Source: an uncultured Acetobacteraceae bacterium (GTDB lineage Bacteria > Pseudomonadota > Alphaproteobacteria > Acetobacterales > Acetobacteraceae). Taken from it: a DNA stretch of 22,521 nucleotides. A program made the position numbers and the translations under genes. The stretch covers positions 1 to 22,521 of the forward strand of contig CAIMEK010000916.1 of the NCBI GenBank assembly GCA_903839965.1, in the 5' to 3' direction. The first letter of the stretch is position 1. Each line of letters opens with the position of its first letter. Below the pieces are notes generated by a model. It was not told the DNA's origin, made no database searches, and worked only from the letters and a program-made list of their open reading frames with translations. This document shows positions 7,782 to 15,511 of the stretch, piece after piece.

Positions 7782-8186
7782 TCACGGCCCCGCCGACGGC
7801 GTGGCGCCGATGCGCGCGCCCAGCCACCAGCCGGCCGCCACCGCCAGCAGGCACAGCACCACCGAGCCCGCCACGTTGGCGAACGCCGCCCCCCAGGCCT
7901 CGCTGCGCACCAGTTCCAGCGTCTGCAGGCTGAACGAGGAGAACGTCGTGAACCCGCCGCACAGGCCCACCATGACGAAGATGCGCAGTCCTGCCCCGGC
8001 CGGCAACGGGCCGCCGGGCAGGGTGAGCGTGCCGAAGCAGCCGATGACGAAGCTGCCGACGACGTTGATGAGCAGGGTGCCCCACGGGAAGGCGGCGCCC
8101 CACAGCCGCGCCGCCGCCAGGCCCAGGCCGTAGCGCGCCATGCCGCCGAGCGCGCTGCCCAGCGCCACCCAGAGATAGGCCAGCAT
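7782..8186 (-). CDS. crcB: Fluoride ion channel CrcB/Fluc
   Basis: Small four-helix membrane protein (134 aa) forming a dual-topology dimeric channel that expels fluoride from the cytoplasm. Family motifs are present: G-G-M-A-R-Y (14-19), the G-T-L-L-I-N-V-V-G-S-F segment (36-46) with pore Asn N41, and G-G-F-T-T-F-S-S-F-S (77-86) with the Phe-box and polar-track residues. The ATG is 10 bp after the stop of the SIMPL-domain gene with only a weak ribosome site, suggesting co-transcription and coupling. I saw no fluoride riboswitch before the pair. The C-terminus is complete (A-T-P-S-A-G-P). Confidence 0.95.
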   Translation of the reverse strand: MLAYLWVALGSALGGMARYGLGLAAARLWGAAFPWGTLLINVVGSFVIGCFGTLTLPGGPLPAGAGLRIFVMVGLCGGFTTFSSFSLQTLELVRSEAWGAAFANVAGSVVLCLLAVAAGWWLGARIGATPSAGP

Positions 8187-8196
8187 CCGCCGCGCC

Positions 8197-8871
8197 CTAT
8201 TTCAGCACCACGTCGGCCTCGACGCTGGCCTCCACCGGCACGTCCGCGGCCTCGACGGTGGGGGGTGGCGCGGAAACCCCCGCCATCGGCGCCGCCATCT
8301 GGCGCAGCACCGGCATCGGCTGCTGGCGGGCGACGCCGAGCCGGATGTCGCGGAAGCTGTCGAAGCGCAGGCCGAGGATGCCGGCGGCCTCGTCGGCGCG
8401 CGCGCGCAGCGTTCCCAGCGCCTGTTTGGTTGCCTCGGCGTGCGCCGTGCGCGCCGTTTCGGCGGCCATTTGCCAGTCGAGCTCCGTCACCGCCAGGCCG
8501 CGCTGTTGCAGCGTGCCCACCAGGGTGAGCAGCGCAACCCCGTCGGTGCCGCGCAGCGTCAGGGTCTGGCTGGCCCGCCAGTCCTGCCGGCCGATCGGGC
8601 GCGTGGCGTCGCGCGGCCACACCGAATAGGCACCGGTGGTCAGCTTCACCCCCGCGCTCTGGCGGGCGAGCGCCACCGCGTCGGCCATGGCGGCATTGAC
8701 CTGTGCCTGCGCCGCCGCCGCCGCGGGCGCCATCGCCTCGGCGCGCAGCGCCGCCACCAGTTCGTCGGGCCGCACCATGATGCGGGCGGATTCGGAAAGG
8801 TGCAGCAGCGTGTCGGCCGCGGCGGGGCCGGCCAGCGACAGGCCCAGGACCAGGGTGGCGGCGCGCAACAT
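8197..8871 (-). CDS. SIMPL-domain (DUF541) periplasmic protein
   Basis: Exported 224-aa protein with a SIMPL/DUF541 domain, a family of uncertain function sometimes linked to oxidative stress or outer-membrane processes. A signal peptide is clear: M-L-R-A-A-T then a hydrophobic core to G-P-A-A-A-D (cleavage near residue 19). The mature domain starts L-H-L-S-E-S-A-R-I-M-V-R-P-D-E-L, the typical first strand with the S-A-x-x-x-V-x-P-D pattern, and ends with a strand E-A-S-V-E-A-D-V-V-L-K. ATG 8871 has GAGGT at good spacing. It is probably the first gene of an operon with crcB. Confidence 0.85.
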   Translation of the reverse strand: MLRAATLVLGLSLAGPAAADTLLHLSESARIMVRPDELVAALRAEAMAPAAAAAQAQVNAAMADAVALARQSAGVKLTTGAYSVWPRDATRPIGRQDWRASQTLTLRGTDGVALLTLVGTLQQRGLAVTELDWQMAAETARTAHAEATKQALGTLRARADEAAGILGLRFDSFRDIRLGVARQQPMPVLRQMAAPMAGVSAPPPTVEAADVPVEASVEADVVLK

Positions 8872-8898
8872 GGCAACCTCGCGTCTGCAATGGCGGAC

Positions 8899-8916
8899 GG
8901 GCGCTATTCTGCGCCC
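8899..8916 (-). terminator. Hairpin downstream of dctM
   Basis: GGGCGC / GCGCCC arms (6 bp) with a 6-nt loop, 35 bp past the dctM stop and just before the SIMPL gene's ribosome site. There is no U-tract, so termination strength is uncertain. Confidence 0.4.
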
Positions 8917-8950
8917 GGCCGCCGGAGCGGGGAAGCCGGGTCGGCGCCGT

Positions 8951-10243
8951 CTACGCCAGGTGCAGCAGCCGCGGCAGCCAGAGCGAGATCGCCGGGATGT
9001 AGGTGACCAGCATCAGCACGCCGAACATCAGCAGGTAGAACGGCCAGATGTGGCGCACGACATTTTCCATCGATACGCGTCCCACCGCGCAGCCCACGAA
9101 AATGATCGCGCCCACCGGCGGGTGGCATAATCCGATGCCGAGATTGAGCAGCATGATGATGCCGAAATGCACCGGATCGACGCCGAAATTCACCACCACC
9201 GGCAGCAGGATCGGCGTGCAGATCAGGATCGATGGCGCCATGTCCATGAAGCAGCCGATCAACAGCAGCATGATGTTGATCATCATCAGGATGACGTACT
9301 TGTCGTGCGACATCGACAGGAAGAACGCCGTCACCTTCGCCGGCATCTGCACCATCGCCATGATGTAGCCAACCGCCGCGGCGAAGGCGATCAGCGTCAT
9401 CACCATCGCCACCGTGCGCAGCGTGCGGTGCACCAGCAGCGGCAGATCGTTCCAGCGGTAGTCGCGATAGATGAACATGGTCACGCAGAACGCCCAGACG
9501 CACGCCACCGCGCCGGCCTCGATGGCGGTGAACACGCCGCCGAGGATGCCGCCGAGGATGATCATGATCGTCACCATGCCCCAGGTGGCATCGACCACGA
9601 TGCGGAGCGACTCGCGCCAGGGCACGACGACGCCGCGCGGATGCTTGTCGCGATAGGCATAGACCAGGCACATCAGAATGAGCGCCAGCCCGAGCAGCAG
9701 CCCGGGCACGACGCCGGCCATGAACAGCGCGATGATCGAGATCGTGCCGCCGGTGGCCAGCGAATAGATCACCGCGTTATGCGAGGGCGGCACCAGCAGC
9801 GCCTGCACCGAGGCGGTGATCGTCACGTTGGTGGCGAACACGCGCGGATAGCCGCTCGCCTCCATCTGCGGGATCAGCACCGAGCCGACCGCCGAAATGT
9901 CGGCCACCGCCGAGCCGGAAATGCCGGACAGGAAGGTGGTGGCGATTACGTTCACCGCCGACAGCCCGCCGCGCAGGCGGGTGACGCCGACGATGACGTT
10001 GGCCAGCGCCACCAGCCGGCGCGCCATGCCGCCCTCGGCCATGATGGCGCCGGCGAGCACGAAGAACGGGATGGTCAGCATGGCGAACTTGGACACGCCG
10101 CTCGACACCTGCAGCATCACGGCTTGCAGCGGGATGTCGGCCCACCAGGCGCCGATCAGCGCGGACACGCCAAGCGCGTACGAAACCGGCATGCCGATGA
10201 CGAGGCCGACCACCAGGGCGAGCAGGACGATGATGATTTCCAT
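8951..10243 (-). CDS. dctM: TRAP transporter large permease (DctM)
   Basis: Catalytic membrane subunit of a tripartite ATP-independent periplasmic transporter, 430 aa with about 12 hydrophobic segments, importing an organic acid with Na+. DctM motifs are present: I-P-F-F-V-L-A-G (around 58-65), L-S-G-I-S-G-S-A-V-A-D (around 104-114), and F-M-D-M-A-P-S-I-L-I with the N-L-x-I-G-x-x-x-P-P-V-G signature in the second half. ATG 10243 is 7 bp after the dctQ TAG; its ribosome site (AGGGAG) overlaps the end of dctQ, so translation is coupled. Last gene of the operon. Confidence 0.96.
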   Translation of the reverse strand: MEIIIVLLALVVGLVIGMPVSYALGVSALIGAWWADIPLQAVMLQVSSGVSKFAMLTIPFFVLAGAIMAEGGMARRLVALANVIVGVTRLRGGLSAVNVIATTFLSGISGSAVADISAVGSVLIPQMEASGYPRVFATNVTITASVQALLVPPSHNAVIYSLATGGTISIIALFMAGVVPGLLLGLALILMCLVYAYRDKHPRGVVVPWRESLRIVVDATWGMVTIMIILGGILGGVFTAIEAGAVACVWAFCVTMFIYRDYRWNDLPLLVHRTLRTVAMVMTLIAFAAAVGYIMAMVQMPAKVTAFFLSMSHDKYVILMMINIMLLLIGCFMDMAPSILICTPILLPVVVNFGVDPVHFGIIMLLNLGIGLCHPPVGAIIFVGCAVGRVSMENVVRHIWPFYLLMFGVLMLVTYIPAISLWLPRLLHLA

Positions 10244-10250
10244 GACGCCG

Positions 10251-10769
10251 CTACTCCCTGCCCGCGAACCTGTCGGGGATCACGTCCTTGGCCGGGCCGA
10301 GCAGCAGCCGTTCCGCCACGAAGCAGACGGTGATCGCCGCGCCGAGCGGGATCGGCAGATAGGTGATGCCGACGGCCAGCCATGGGAACTCGTCGATGTG
10401 CTGGTGCCAGGTGGTTGCGCAGAGCTGGAAGCCCCACCAGGTCATGAAGGCGCACAGAGCGCCCACCACCAGCTCGGACAGGATTTCCGAGGCATACCCC
10501 AGCCGTGGCGGCATCATCCGCTGGAACACCAGCACCCGCATGTGCACATCGGCACGGTAGCAGGCGGCGGCGCCGAAGAAGGTGAGCACGATGGCCAGCA
10601 GCACCGCCGCCGGTTCGGGCCAGCCCGCCGCGTGATTGAGCACGTAGCGCGTGTAGACGCCCCACGGAATGACCGCTGAAATCAATACCAGCGACAACGA
10701 GGCGATGATGGCGCTGATCCAGTAGAGCACGTCCATGGCCTGGCGAATCAATTGCCGCATCGTCATCAT
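10251..10769 (-). CDS. dctQ: TRAP transporter small permease (DctQ)
   Basis: Four-helix small membrane subunit of the TRAP system, about 172 aa from the chosen start. Hydrophobic segments begin at L-Y-W-I-S-A-I-I-A-S-L. DctQ hallmarks are V-Y-T-R-Y-V-L, G-W-P-E-P-A-A-V-L-L-A-I, and A-C-Y-R-A-D-V-H-M-R-V. The start is not certain: ATG 10769 or 10766 (M-M-T-M-R-Q-L) gives the usual short N-terminus, while ATG 10808 would add 13 residues (M-R-P-P-P-V-D) without a better ribosome site. It lies between dctP and dctM in the normal operon order. Confidence 0.92.
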   Translation of the reverse strand: MMTMRQLIRQAMDVLYWISAIIASLSLVLISAVIPWGVYTRYVLNHAAGWPEPAAVLLAIVLTFFGAAACYRADVHMRVLVFQRMMPPRLGYASEILSELVVGALCAFMTWWGFQLCATTWHQHIDEFPWLAVGITYLPIPLGAAITVCFVAERLLLGPAKDVIPDRFAGRE

Positions 10770-10842
10770 CCCACAGGGCGTGTTGAAGTCCACGGGCGGA
10801 GGTCGCATGGCCCCCGCCCGCGGCGTTGCATCGGCGCGGCTG

Positions 10843-11847
10843 CTACTTGGTGTCCTGGATCCGCTTGATCAGGTCGGGCCACTTGGCGCCGTACTTGTCC
10901 CACACCGGCTTCACCGCCGCTTGGAACGGCGTCTTGTCGGCGATGGTGTTCACCTCGATGTTGGCGGCCTTCATCTTGGCATAGGCCTCCTTTTCCAGGT
11001 CGTTCCACAGGCCGCGCTCCTCAAGTTGCGCCTCGCGCCCGAACTTGAGGATCAGTGCCTGGTCGTCCTTGGAGAGCTTGTCCCAGATCGGCCGCGACAT
11101 GACCACCATCTCCGGCACGATGAGGTGCTCGGTGAGGGTGTAGTACTTCGCAACCTGGTAGTGATTGTCGAACACGAAGCTCGGCGGGTTGTTCTCGGCG
11201 CCGTCGATGACGCCGGTCTGCAGGCCGCTGAACACCTGGTCGTAGCCCATCGGCACGCCGTTGCCGCCGAGCGCGTTCATCATGTCGACGAACATCGGGT
11301 TGCCCATCACCCGCATTTTCAGGCCCTTGAGGTCGCCGATGCTCTTCATGGCGCGCTTGGTGTCGTACATGCTGCGCGCGCCGGCATCCATGAAGCACAG
11401 GCCGACGATGTGGCTGTTCGGCGCGTTGGTGACCTTGTCGAGCAGTTCGCGGCCGATCGGCCCGTCGATCACCAGCTCCATGTGCTCGGGGCTGCGGAAC
11501 AGGAAAGGCAGGTTGAACACGTTGAGTTCGTCGACCACGGGCCCGATGGTGCCGACGGAGACGCGGGCGAAGGCGATGGCGCCGACCTGCGCCTGCTCGA
11601 TCGCCTCTTTCTCGCCGCCGAGCTGCATCGACGGGAACATCTGGATGGTGAGCCGCCCGTTGGTGGCGGCGGCGAGCTTCTTGCCCATGTTCTCGACCGC
11701 GACCACGGTCGCATAGCCGGCCGGGTGCACGTCGGACGCCTTCAGCACCATCGTCGCCTGGGCCGCGGCTGAGCGGGTAAGGCCGCCCGTAACAAGCCCC
11801 AGCGCCGCCAGGCTGCCGCCGAGCTGCAGTACGTTGCGTCTTTTCAT
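10843..11847 (-). CDS. dctP: TRAP transporter periplasmic substrate-binding protein (DctP)
   Basis: Periplasmic binding protein, 334 aa, that delivers the substrate to DctQM. The signal peptide has twin arginines (K-R-R-N-V-L-Q-L-G) and ends A-A-A-Q-A, so Tat export is possible. DctP-family features include the carboxylate-binding arginine region R179 in K-M-R-V-M-G-N-P, R158 in G-A-R-S-M, and the segment G-Y-D-Q-V-F-S-G-L-Q-T-G-V-I-D-G-A-E-N-N (201-220). ATG 11847 has GGGAGGA at good spacing. The ligand is probably a C4-dicarboxylate or sugar-acid-like compound, but the family is broad. It is first in the operon and follows a long leader with inverted repeats. Confidence 0.96.
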   Translation of the reverse strand: MKRRNVLQLGGSLAALGLVTGGLTRSAAAQATMVLKASDVHPAGYATVVAVENMGKKLAAATNGRLTIQMFPSMQLGGEKEAIEQAQVGAIAFARVSVGTIGPVVDELNVFNLPFLFRSPEHMELVIDGPIGRELLDKVTNAPNSHIVGLCFMDAGARSMYDTKRAMKSIGDLKGLKMRVMGNPMFVDMMNALGGNGVPMGYDQVFSGLQTGVIDGAENNPPSFVFDNHYQVAKYYTLTEHLIVPEMVVMSRPIWDKLSKDDQALILKFGREAQLEERGLWNDLEKEAYAKMKAANIEVNTIADKTPFQAAVKPVWDKYGAKWPDLIKRIQDTK

Positions 11848-12156
11848 CGGAATCCTCCCTAACGTCGGTGCGCCATGTTCCTGGCACGATCACGGAACCG
11901 ATGCGTTCGATGCGCCCGGCACGCCAATGATCGTGCCCGTAATATTTGGAATAGCATCATTATGCGGCGCCAACAAGCTGGTATGGCAGTGAAAGTGCAA
12001 CAATTCGACACGCGGGGAACGGCGTCTGCGAACCGGGGGAGGAACAGAATTCCGGCCGCCGACCCATCCAGGTTCGCCACCAAGCGCTCCTGCGGGCTTG
12101 CGTCCCCGGCCTGCCCTGCTATCGGTGTTGCGGATTGGCAACCGCGAGGACCCGCC
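11848..12156. promoter_or_regulatory. 309-bp divergent control region, dctPQM / purC
   Basis: No gene is visible here. The stretch 11930-12010 is clearly more AT-rich than its flanks and probably contains the promoter(s). The dctP side holds the inverted repeats listed separately. The purC side ends with a GAGGA ribosome site at 12145-12149. An open frame continues from purC upstream, but it lacks a family-like N-terminus and a ribosome site. Confidence 0.5.
11883..11937. repeat. Inverted repeat cluster upstream of dctP
   Basis: GGCACGATCA (11883-11892) and its exact reverse complement TGATCGTGCC (11928-11937) are separated by 35 bp. A third half-site, GGCACG (11918-11923), pairs with CGTGCC (11932-11937) across 8 bp. 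Between them is a direct repeat of CGATGCG (around 11900 and 11909). The layout is like a multi-site operator or an alternative-folding leader for dctP. Function is not established. Confidence 0.5.
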
Positions 12157-13143
12157 ATGAACCCCGACGACCTGCGTGCCCGCGTCTCGGACGTGCTCGC
12201 GGACGCCACCCTGCCCGAACTGCCCAACCACCACCCGGGCAAGGTGCGCGACAACTACGACCTGCCGGACGGGCGCCGCATCCTGATTGCCACCGACCGG
12301 CTCAGCGCCTTCGACCGCATCCTTGCCGTGATCCCCTGCAAGGGCCAGGTGCTCACCCAGACCGCCCGCTACTGGTTCGAGGCGACGCGCGACATCTGCC
12401 CCAACCACGTGCTGGCCTATCCCGACCCGAACGTCGTGGTCGGGCAGCGGCTCGACATCCTGCCCGTCGAGATGGTCGTGCGCGGCTACCTGGCCGGCAC
12501 CACCGGCACTTCCATCCTCACCATGTACCGCGCCGGCAAGCGCGACATGTACGGCATCCGCCTGCCCGACGGCCTCACCGACAACCAGCCGTTGCCGCAG
12601 CCCATCATCACCCCCACCAGCAAGGCCGCCGACGGCGGCCACGACGAGCCGCTGACGCCGGACGACATCCTGCGGCGCGGCCTGCTCAGCGAGGCCCAGT
12701 GGGCCGAGGTGTCGACCTACGCGCTGGCGCTGTTCGCCCGCGGCCAGCAGGTTGCCGCCGAGCGCGGCCTCATCCTCGCCGACACCAAGTACGAATTCGG
12801 CACCGACCCCGCGGGCCGCATCGTGCTGGCCGACGAAATCCACACCCCGGACAGCAGCCGCTACTGGATGGCCGACAGCTATCCCGGCCGCGTCCGCCGC
12901 GGCAAGCCGCCCGAGAGCTTCGACAAGGACGTGGTGCGCGCCTGGGTGGCGGAGCGTTGCGACCCGTATGCCGATCCCATCCCGCCGATCCCGCCGGAGG
13001 TGGTGCTGCAAACCGCGGCGGTTTACATCCAGGCCTACGAAACGATCACCGGCCTGCCCTTCGACGCGCCGCCGCCGGGGCCGCCGCTGGAGCGCATCCG
13101 GCGCAACCTGTCGGCCTGGCTGGGCGGGGCAGGGGGCGGCTAG
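12157..13143 (+). CDS. purC: Phosphoribosylaminoimidazole-succinocarboxamide synthase, long type
   Basis: SAICAR synthase, step 8 of de novo purine synthesis: CAIR + aspartate + ATP to SAICAR. It is 328 aa, like the yeast ADE1-type rather than the ~240-aa classical bacterial enzyme. Motifs include G-K-V-R-D-N-Y-D (26-33), A-T-D-R-L-S-A-F-D, E-M-V-V-R-G-Y-L-A-G-T, L-A-D-T-K-Y-E-F-G and A-D-E-I-H-T-P-D-S-S-R-Y-W. ATG 12157 has GAGGA at 7 nt; a longer in-frame opening upstream lacks family similarity. It ends with TAG just before a pair of hairpins. It stands alone, not in a pur operon, so a second purC may exist elsewhere in the genome. Confidence 0.96.
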   Translation: MNPDDLRARVSDVLADATLPELPNHHPGKVRDNYDLPDGRRILIATDRLSAFDRILAVIPCKGQVLTQTARYWFEATRDICPNHVLAYPDPNVVVGQRLDILPVEMVVRGYLAGTTGTSILTMYRAGKRDMYGIRLPDGLTDNQPLPQPIITPTSKAADGGHDEPLTPDDILRRGLLSEAQWAEVSTYALALFARGQQVAAERGLILADTKYEFGTDPAGRIVLADEIHTPDSSRYWMADSYPGRVRRGKPPESFDKDVVRAWVAERCDPYADPIPPIPPEVVLQTAAVYIQAYETITGLPFDAPPPGPPLERIRRNLSAWLGGAGGG

Positions 13144-13171
13144 AGCAATGCCAGCTTGAGCGGAATTGCTC
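13143..13171. repeat. Small inverted repeat after purC
   Basis: GAGCAAT (13143-13149) and ATTGCTC (13165-13171) form a 7-bp stem with a 15-nt loop, starting at the last base of the purC stop. It could be part of the purC terminator or a short dispersed extragenic repeat. Confidence 0.4.
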
Positions 13172-13183
13172 GCCAACAAAGAC

Positions 13184-13218
13184 CCAGAGCACTTCCTGCC
13201 GGTCTGGCAGCGCTCTGG
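13184..13218. terminator. Bidirectional hairpin between purC and a convergent small gene
   Basis: Outer arms CCAGAGC/GCTCTGG (7 bp) enclose an inner stem CTGCC/GGCAG with a 5-nt loop. It lies between two convergent genes, so it can end transcription from both sides. There is no long T-tract. Confidence 0.5.
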
Positions 13219-13224
13219 GACGGG

Positions 13225-13500
13225 TCAGGGAGCCGCGCCGTCGGGGCTCGGCTCGGCGGGCGGCGGTACCGTCTCGCGCGTCGCCTCCAGTATCTCCATC
13301 ACCCGCTCAATGGCGCGCACCACGGTGGCGCCGTTGCGCTGTGCCTTGGGGTCGGGATTCGCCCGCAGCATGTCGGCGGCCAGCATCGCCGGCGCCAGCG
13401 CGGACCGGACATCGTGCCGCATACGCGACGTCAGCTTCTCCAGGGTGTCGATCCTGGACTGCAGGTCGGCGAGCGACTGACCCATTGGCGGGGGCTCCAT
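13225..13500 (-). CDS. Small orphan helical protein with a histidine-kinase-like H-box
   Basis: Hypothetical cytoplasmic protein of 91 aa, function unknown. It appears mostly helical: a leucine-rich heptad-like stretch (S-L-A-D-L-Q-S-R-I-D-T-L-E-K-L) leads into R-M-R-H-D-V-R-S-A-L-A-P-A-M-L, which resembles the H-box of a DHp domain (H29 followed by D30, then an L-x-P segment). A second helix (R-A-I-E-R-V-M-E-I-L-E-A-T) follows, then a Pro-rich tail. No kinase ATPase domain is present. Starts at 13500 or 13485 (M-G-Q-S-L, with GGAG upstream) are both plausible; the frame is open to 13539. It lies 61 bp after ilvD on the same strand. The phosphotransfer idea rests only on motif resemblance. 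Confidence 0.6.
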   Translation of the reverse strand: MEPPPMGQSLADLQSRIDTLEKLTSRMRHDVRSALAPAMLAADMLRANPDPKAQRNGATVVRAIERVMEILEATRETVPPPAEPSPDGAAP

Positions 13501-13561
13501 CTGTCCGATGGAGTTACCATCGGCCCAGGGCACCTGCAACCGTCGGTACGGCGCCGGGACG

Positions 13562-15415
13562 CTACCCCCGGCGCAACTGGCTCACATCGCGCACCGCGCC
13601 GCGCGCGGCGCTGGTGGTGAGCGCCGCATAGGCCTGCAACGCCTGCGACACCTTGCGGTCGCGCCCGACGGGCTGCCAGGCCGCGGCGCCGCGTGCCGCC
13701 ATCGCCGCCCGCCGGCGCTCGATCTCGGCTTCGTCCACCGCCAGTCGGATGCTGCGCGCCGGGATGTCGATCTCGATGCTGTCGCCTTCCGCCACCAGCC
13801 CGATGGTGCCGCCCTCGGCGGCTTCCGGCGAGACGTGGCCGATCGACAGCCCCGCCGTGCCGCCGGAGAAGCGTCCGTCGGTGACCAGCGCGCAGGCCTT
13901 GCCCAGCCCTTTCGACTTCAGGTAGCTGGTCGGATACAGCATCTCCTGCATGCCCGGCCCGCCTTTCGGGCCCTCGTAGCGGATCAGCACCACGTCGCCC
14001 GGCCCCACCTTGCCGCCGAGGATGCCGGACACCGCCGCGTCCTGGCTTTCGAAGATGCGCGCCGGACCGGTGAAGCGCAGCACCGAGGCGTCCACGCCGG
14101 CGGTCTTCACCACGCAGCCGTCCACCGCCAGGTTGCCGTACAGCACCGCCAGCCCGCCGTCCTGCGAGTAGGCATGCGCGGCGTCGCGGACCGTGCCCCC
14201 CTCGCGGTCGAGGTCGGGGCTGTCCCAGCGGGCGGACTGGCTGAACGCCTCGATGGTCGGGATGCCGCCGGGCGCGGCGCGGAAGAAATCGTGCACCGAA
14301 GTCGCGGCGGTGCGCCGGATGTCCCACCGCTCCAGCGCCTCGCCCAGGCTGGGGCTGTGCACGGTGGAAACCGTCCGGTCGATCAGCCCGGCCCGGTCGA
14401 GCTCGCCCAGGATCGCGAAGATGCCACCGGCATGGTGCACGTCCTCGACATGCACCGTGGCGATCGAGGGTGAAACCTTGCACAGCACCGGCACGCGCCG
14501 CGACAGCCGGTCGATGTCCTTCATGGTGAACCCCACCCCGGCTTCCTGGGCCGCCGCCAGCAGGTGCAGCACCGTGTTGGTCGAGCCGCCCATGGCGATG
14601 TCGAGCATCATGGCGTTCTCGAAGGCGGCGAAGCTGGCGATGCCGCGCGGCAGCACGCTGGCGTCGTCCTGCTCGTACCAGCGATGCGCGAGGTCGACGA
14701 TGGTGCGACCGGCTTCGAGGAACAGCTGCTTGCGGTCGGCATGGGTGGCCAGCAGGGTGCCGTTGCCGGGCAGCGCCAGGCCGAGCGCCTCCATCAGGCA
14801 GTTCATCGAATTGGCGGTGAACATGCCCGAACACGAGCCGCAGGTCGGGCAGGCCGAGCGCTCCATGTCCATCACCTCGGCGTCGGTGACGGAGGCGTCG
14901 GCGGCCACCACCATGGCGTCGATCAGGTCGACCGCGCGGGCCTTGCCCTTCAGCACCACCTTGCCGGCCTCCATCGGGCCGCCGGAGACGAAGATGGTGG
15001 GGATGTTCAGCCGCAGCGAGGCCATCAGCATGCCCGGCGTGATCTTGTCGCAATTGGAAATGCACACCAGCGCGTCGGCGCAGTGGGCATTCACCATGTA
15101 TTCGACCGCATCGGCGATGAGTTCGCGCGAGGGCAGACTGTAGAGCATGCCGTCGTGCCCCATGGCGATGCCATCATCGACCGCGATGGTGTTGAATTCC
15201 TAGGCCACCCCGCCGGCCGCCTCGATTTCGCGCGCCACCAGCTGGCCGAGGTCCTTGAGATGGACGTGGCCGGGCACGAACTGGGTGAACGAATTGGCGA
15301 CGGCGATGATCGGCTTGTCGAAATCGCCGTCCTTCATGCCGGTCGCCCGCCACAGGCCGCGGGCACCGGCCATGTTGCGGCCATGGGTCGTGGTGCGGGA
15401 ACGATATGCGGGCAT
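13562..15415 (-). pseudogene. ilvD: Dihydroxy-acid dehydratase interrupted by an in-frame amber codon
   Basis: IlvD converts 2,3-dihydroxy-isovalerate/3-methylvalerate to the 2-keto acids of the Val/Ile/Leu pathway using a [2Fe-2S] cluster and Mg2+. From ATG 15415 (AAGGAG site) the reading frame is colinear with E. coli-type IlvD over 617 codons, starting M-P-A-Y-R-S-R-T-T-T-H-G-R-N. Codon 72 (15200-15202) is TAG where the family has Lys (V-A-K-E-F-N-T-I-A-V-D-D-G). The frame is not shifted: E-F-N-T-I-A-V-D-D-G follows directly. All later key residues are intact: C122, D123, K124, C195 in C-P-T-C-G-S-C, and D-G-R-F-S-G-G-T. The next Met is codon 85, after D81, a Mg2+ ligand in this family, so a restart product would probably be inactive. 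One AAG-to-TAG change, a sequencing error or suppression would explain it. Confidence 0.93.
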
Positions 15416-15511
15416 GGGTCGGGCTCCTTCGGCTTTGCGGCATGTGAGCCTAAGCGGGCGGCGGCTTCAACCCCCGGAAATGGCGCCGCCTGTCCCCAGC
15501 GAGCAGACACG

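Noticed and set aside
8872..8950. Possible fluoride riboswitch before the SIMPL-crcB pair
   Set aside because: The conserved riboswitch core sequences are not present; only a simple hairpin that fits the end of dctM is seen.
9167..10333. Plus-strand frame rich in His, Arg, Asp and Gln, superficially like a metal-binding protein
   Set aside because: It is the exact antisense of dctM/dctQ; the composition is the mirror of hydrophobic membrane codons.
11859..12254. 131-codon minus-strand frame in the dctP/purC gap
   Set aside because: It overlaps the purC start and the repeat cluster, lacks a ribosome site and has no protein-like pattern.
15200..15202. Amber codon as evidence for pyrrolysine or a recoded TAG
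   Set aside because: Several intact genes here end in TAG, and the family residue is lysine, one base change from TAG; nonsense mutation or base error is simpler.
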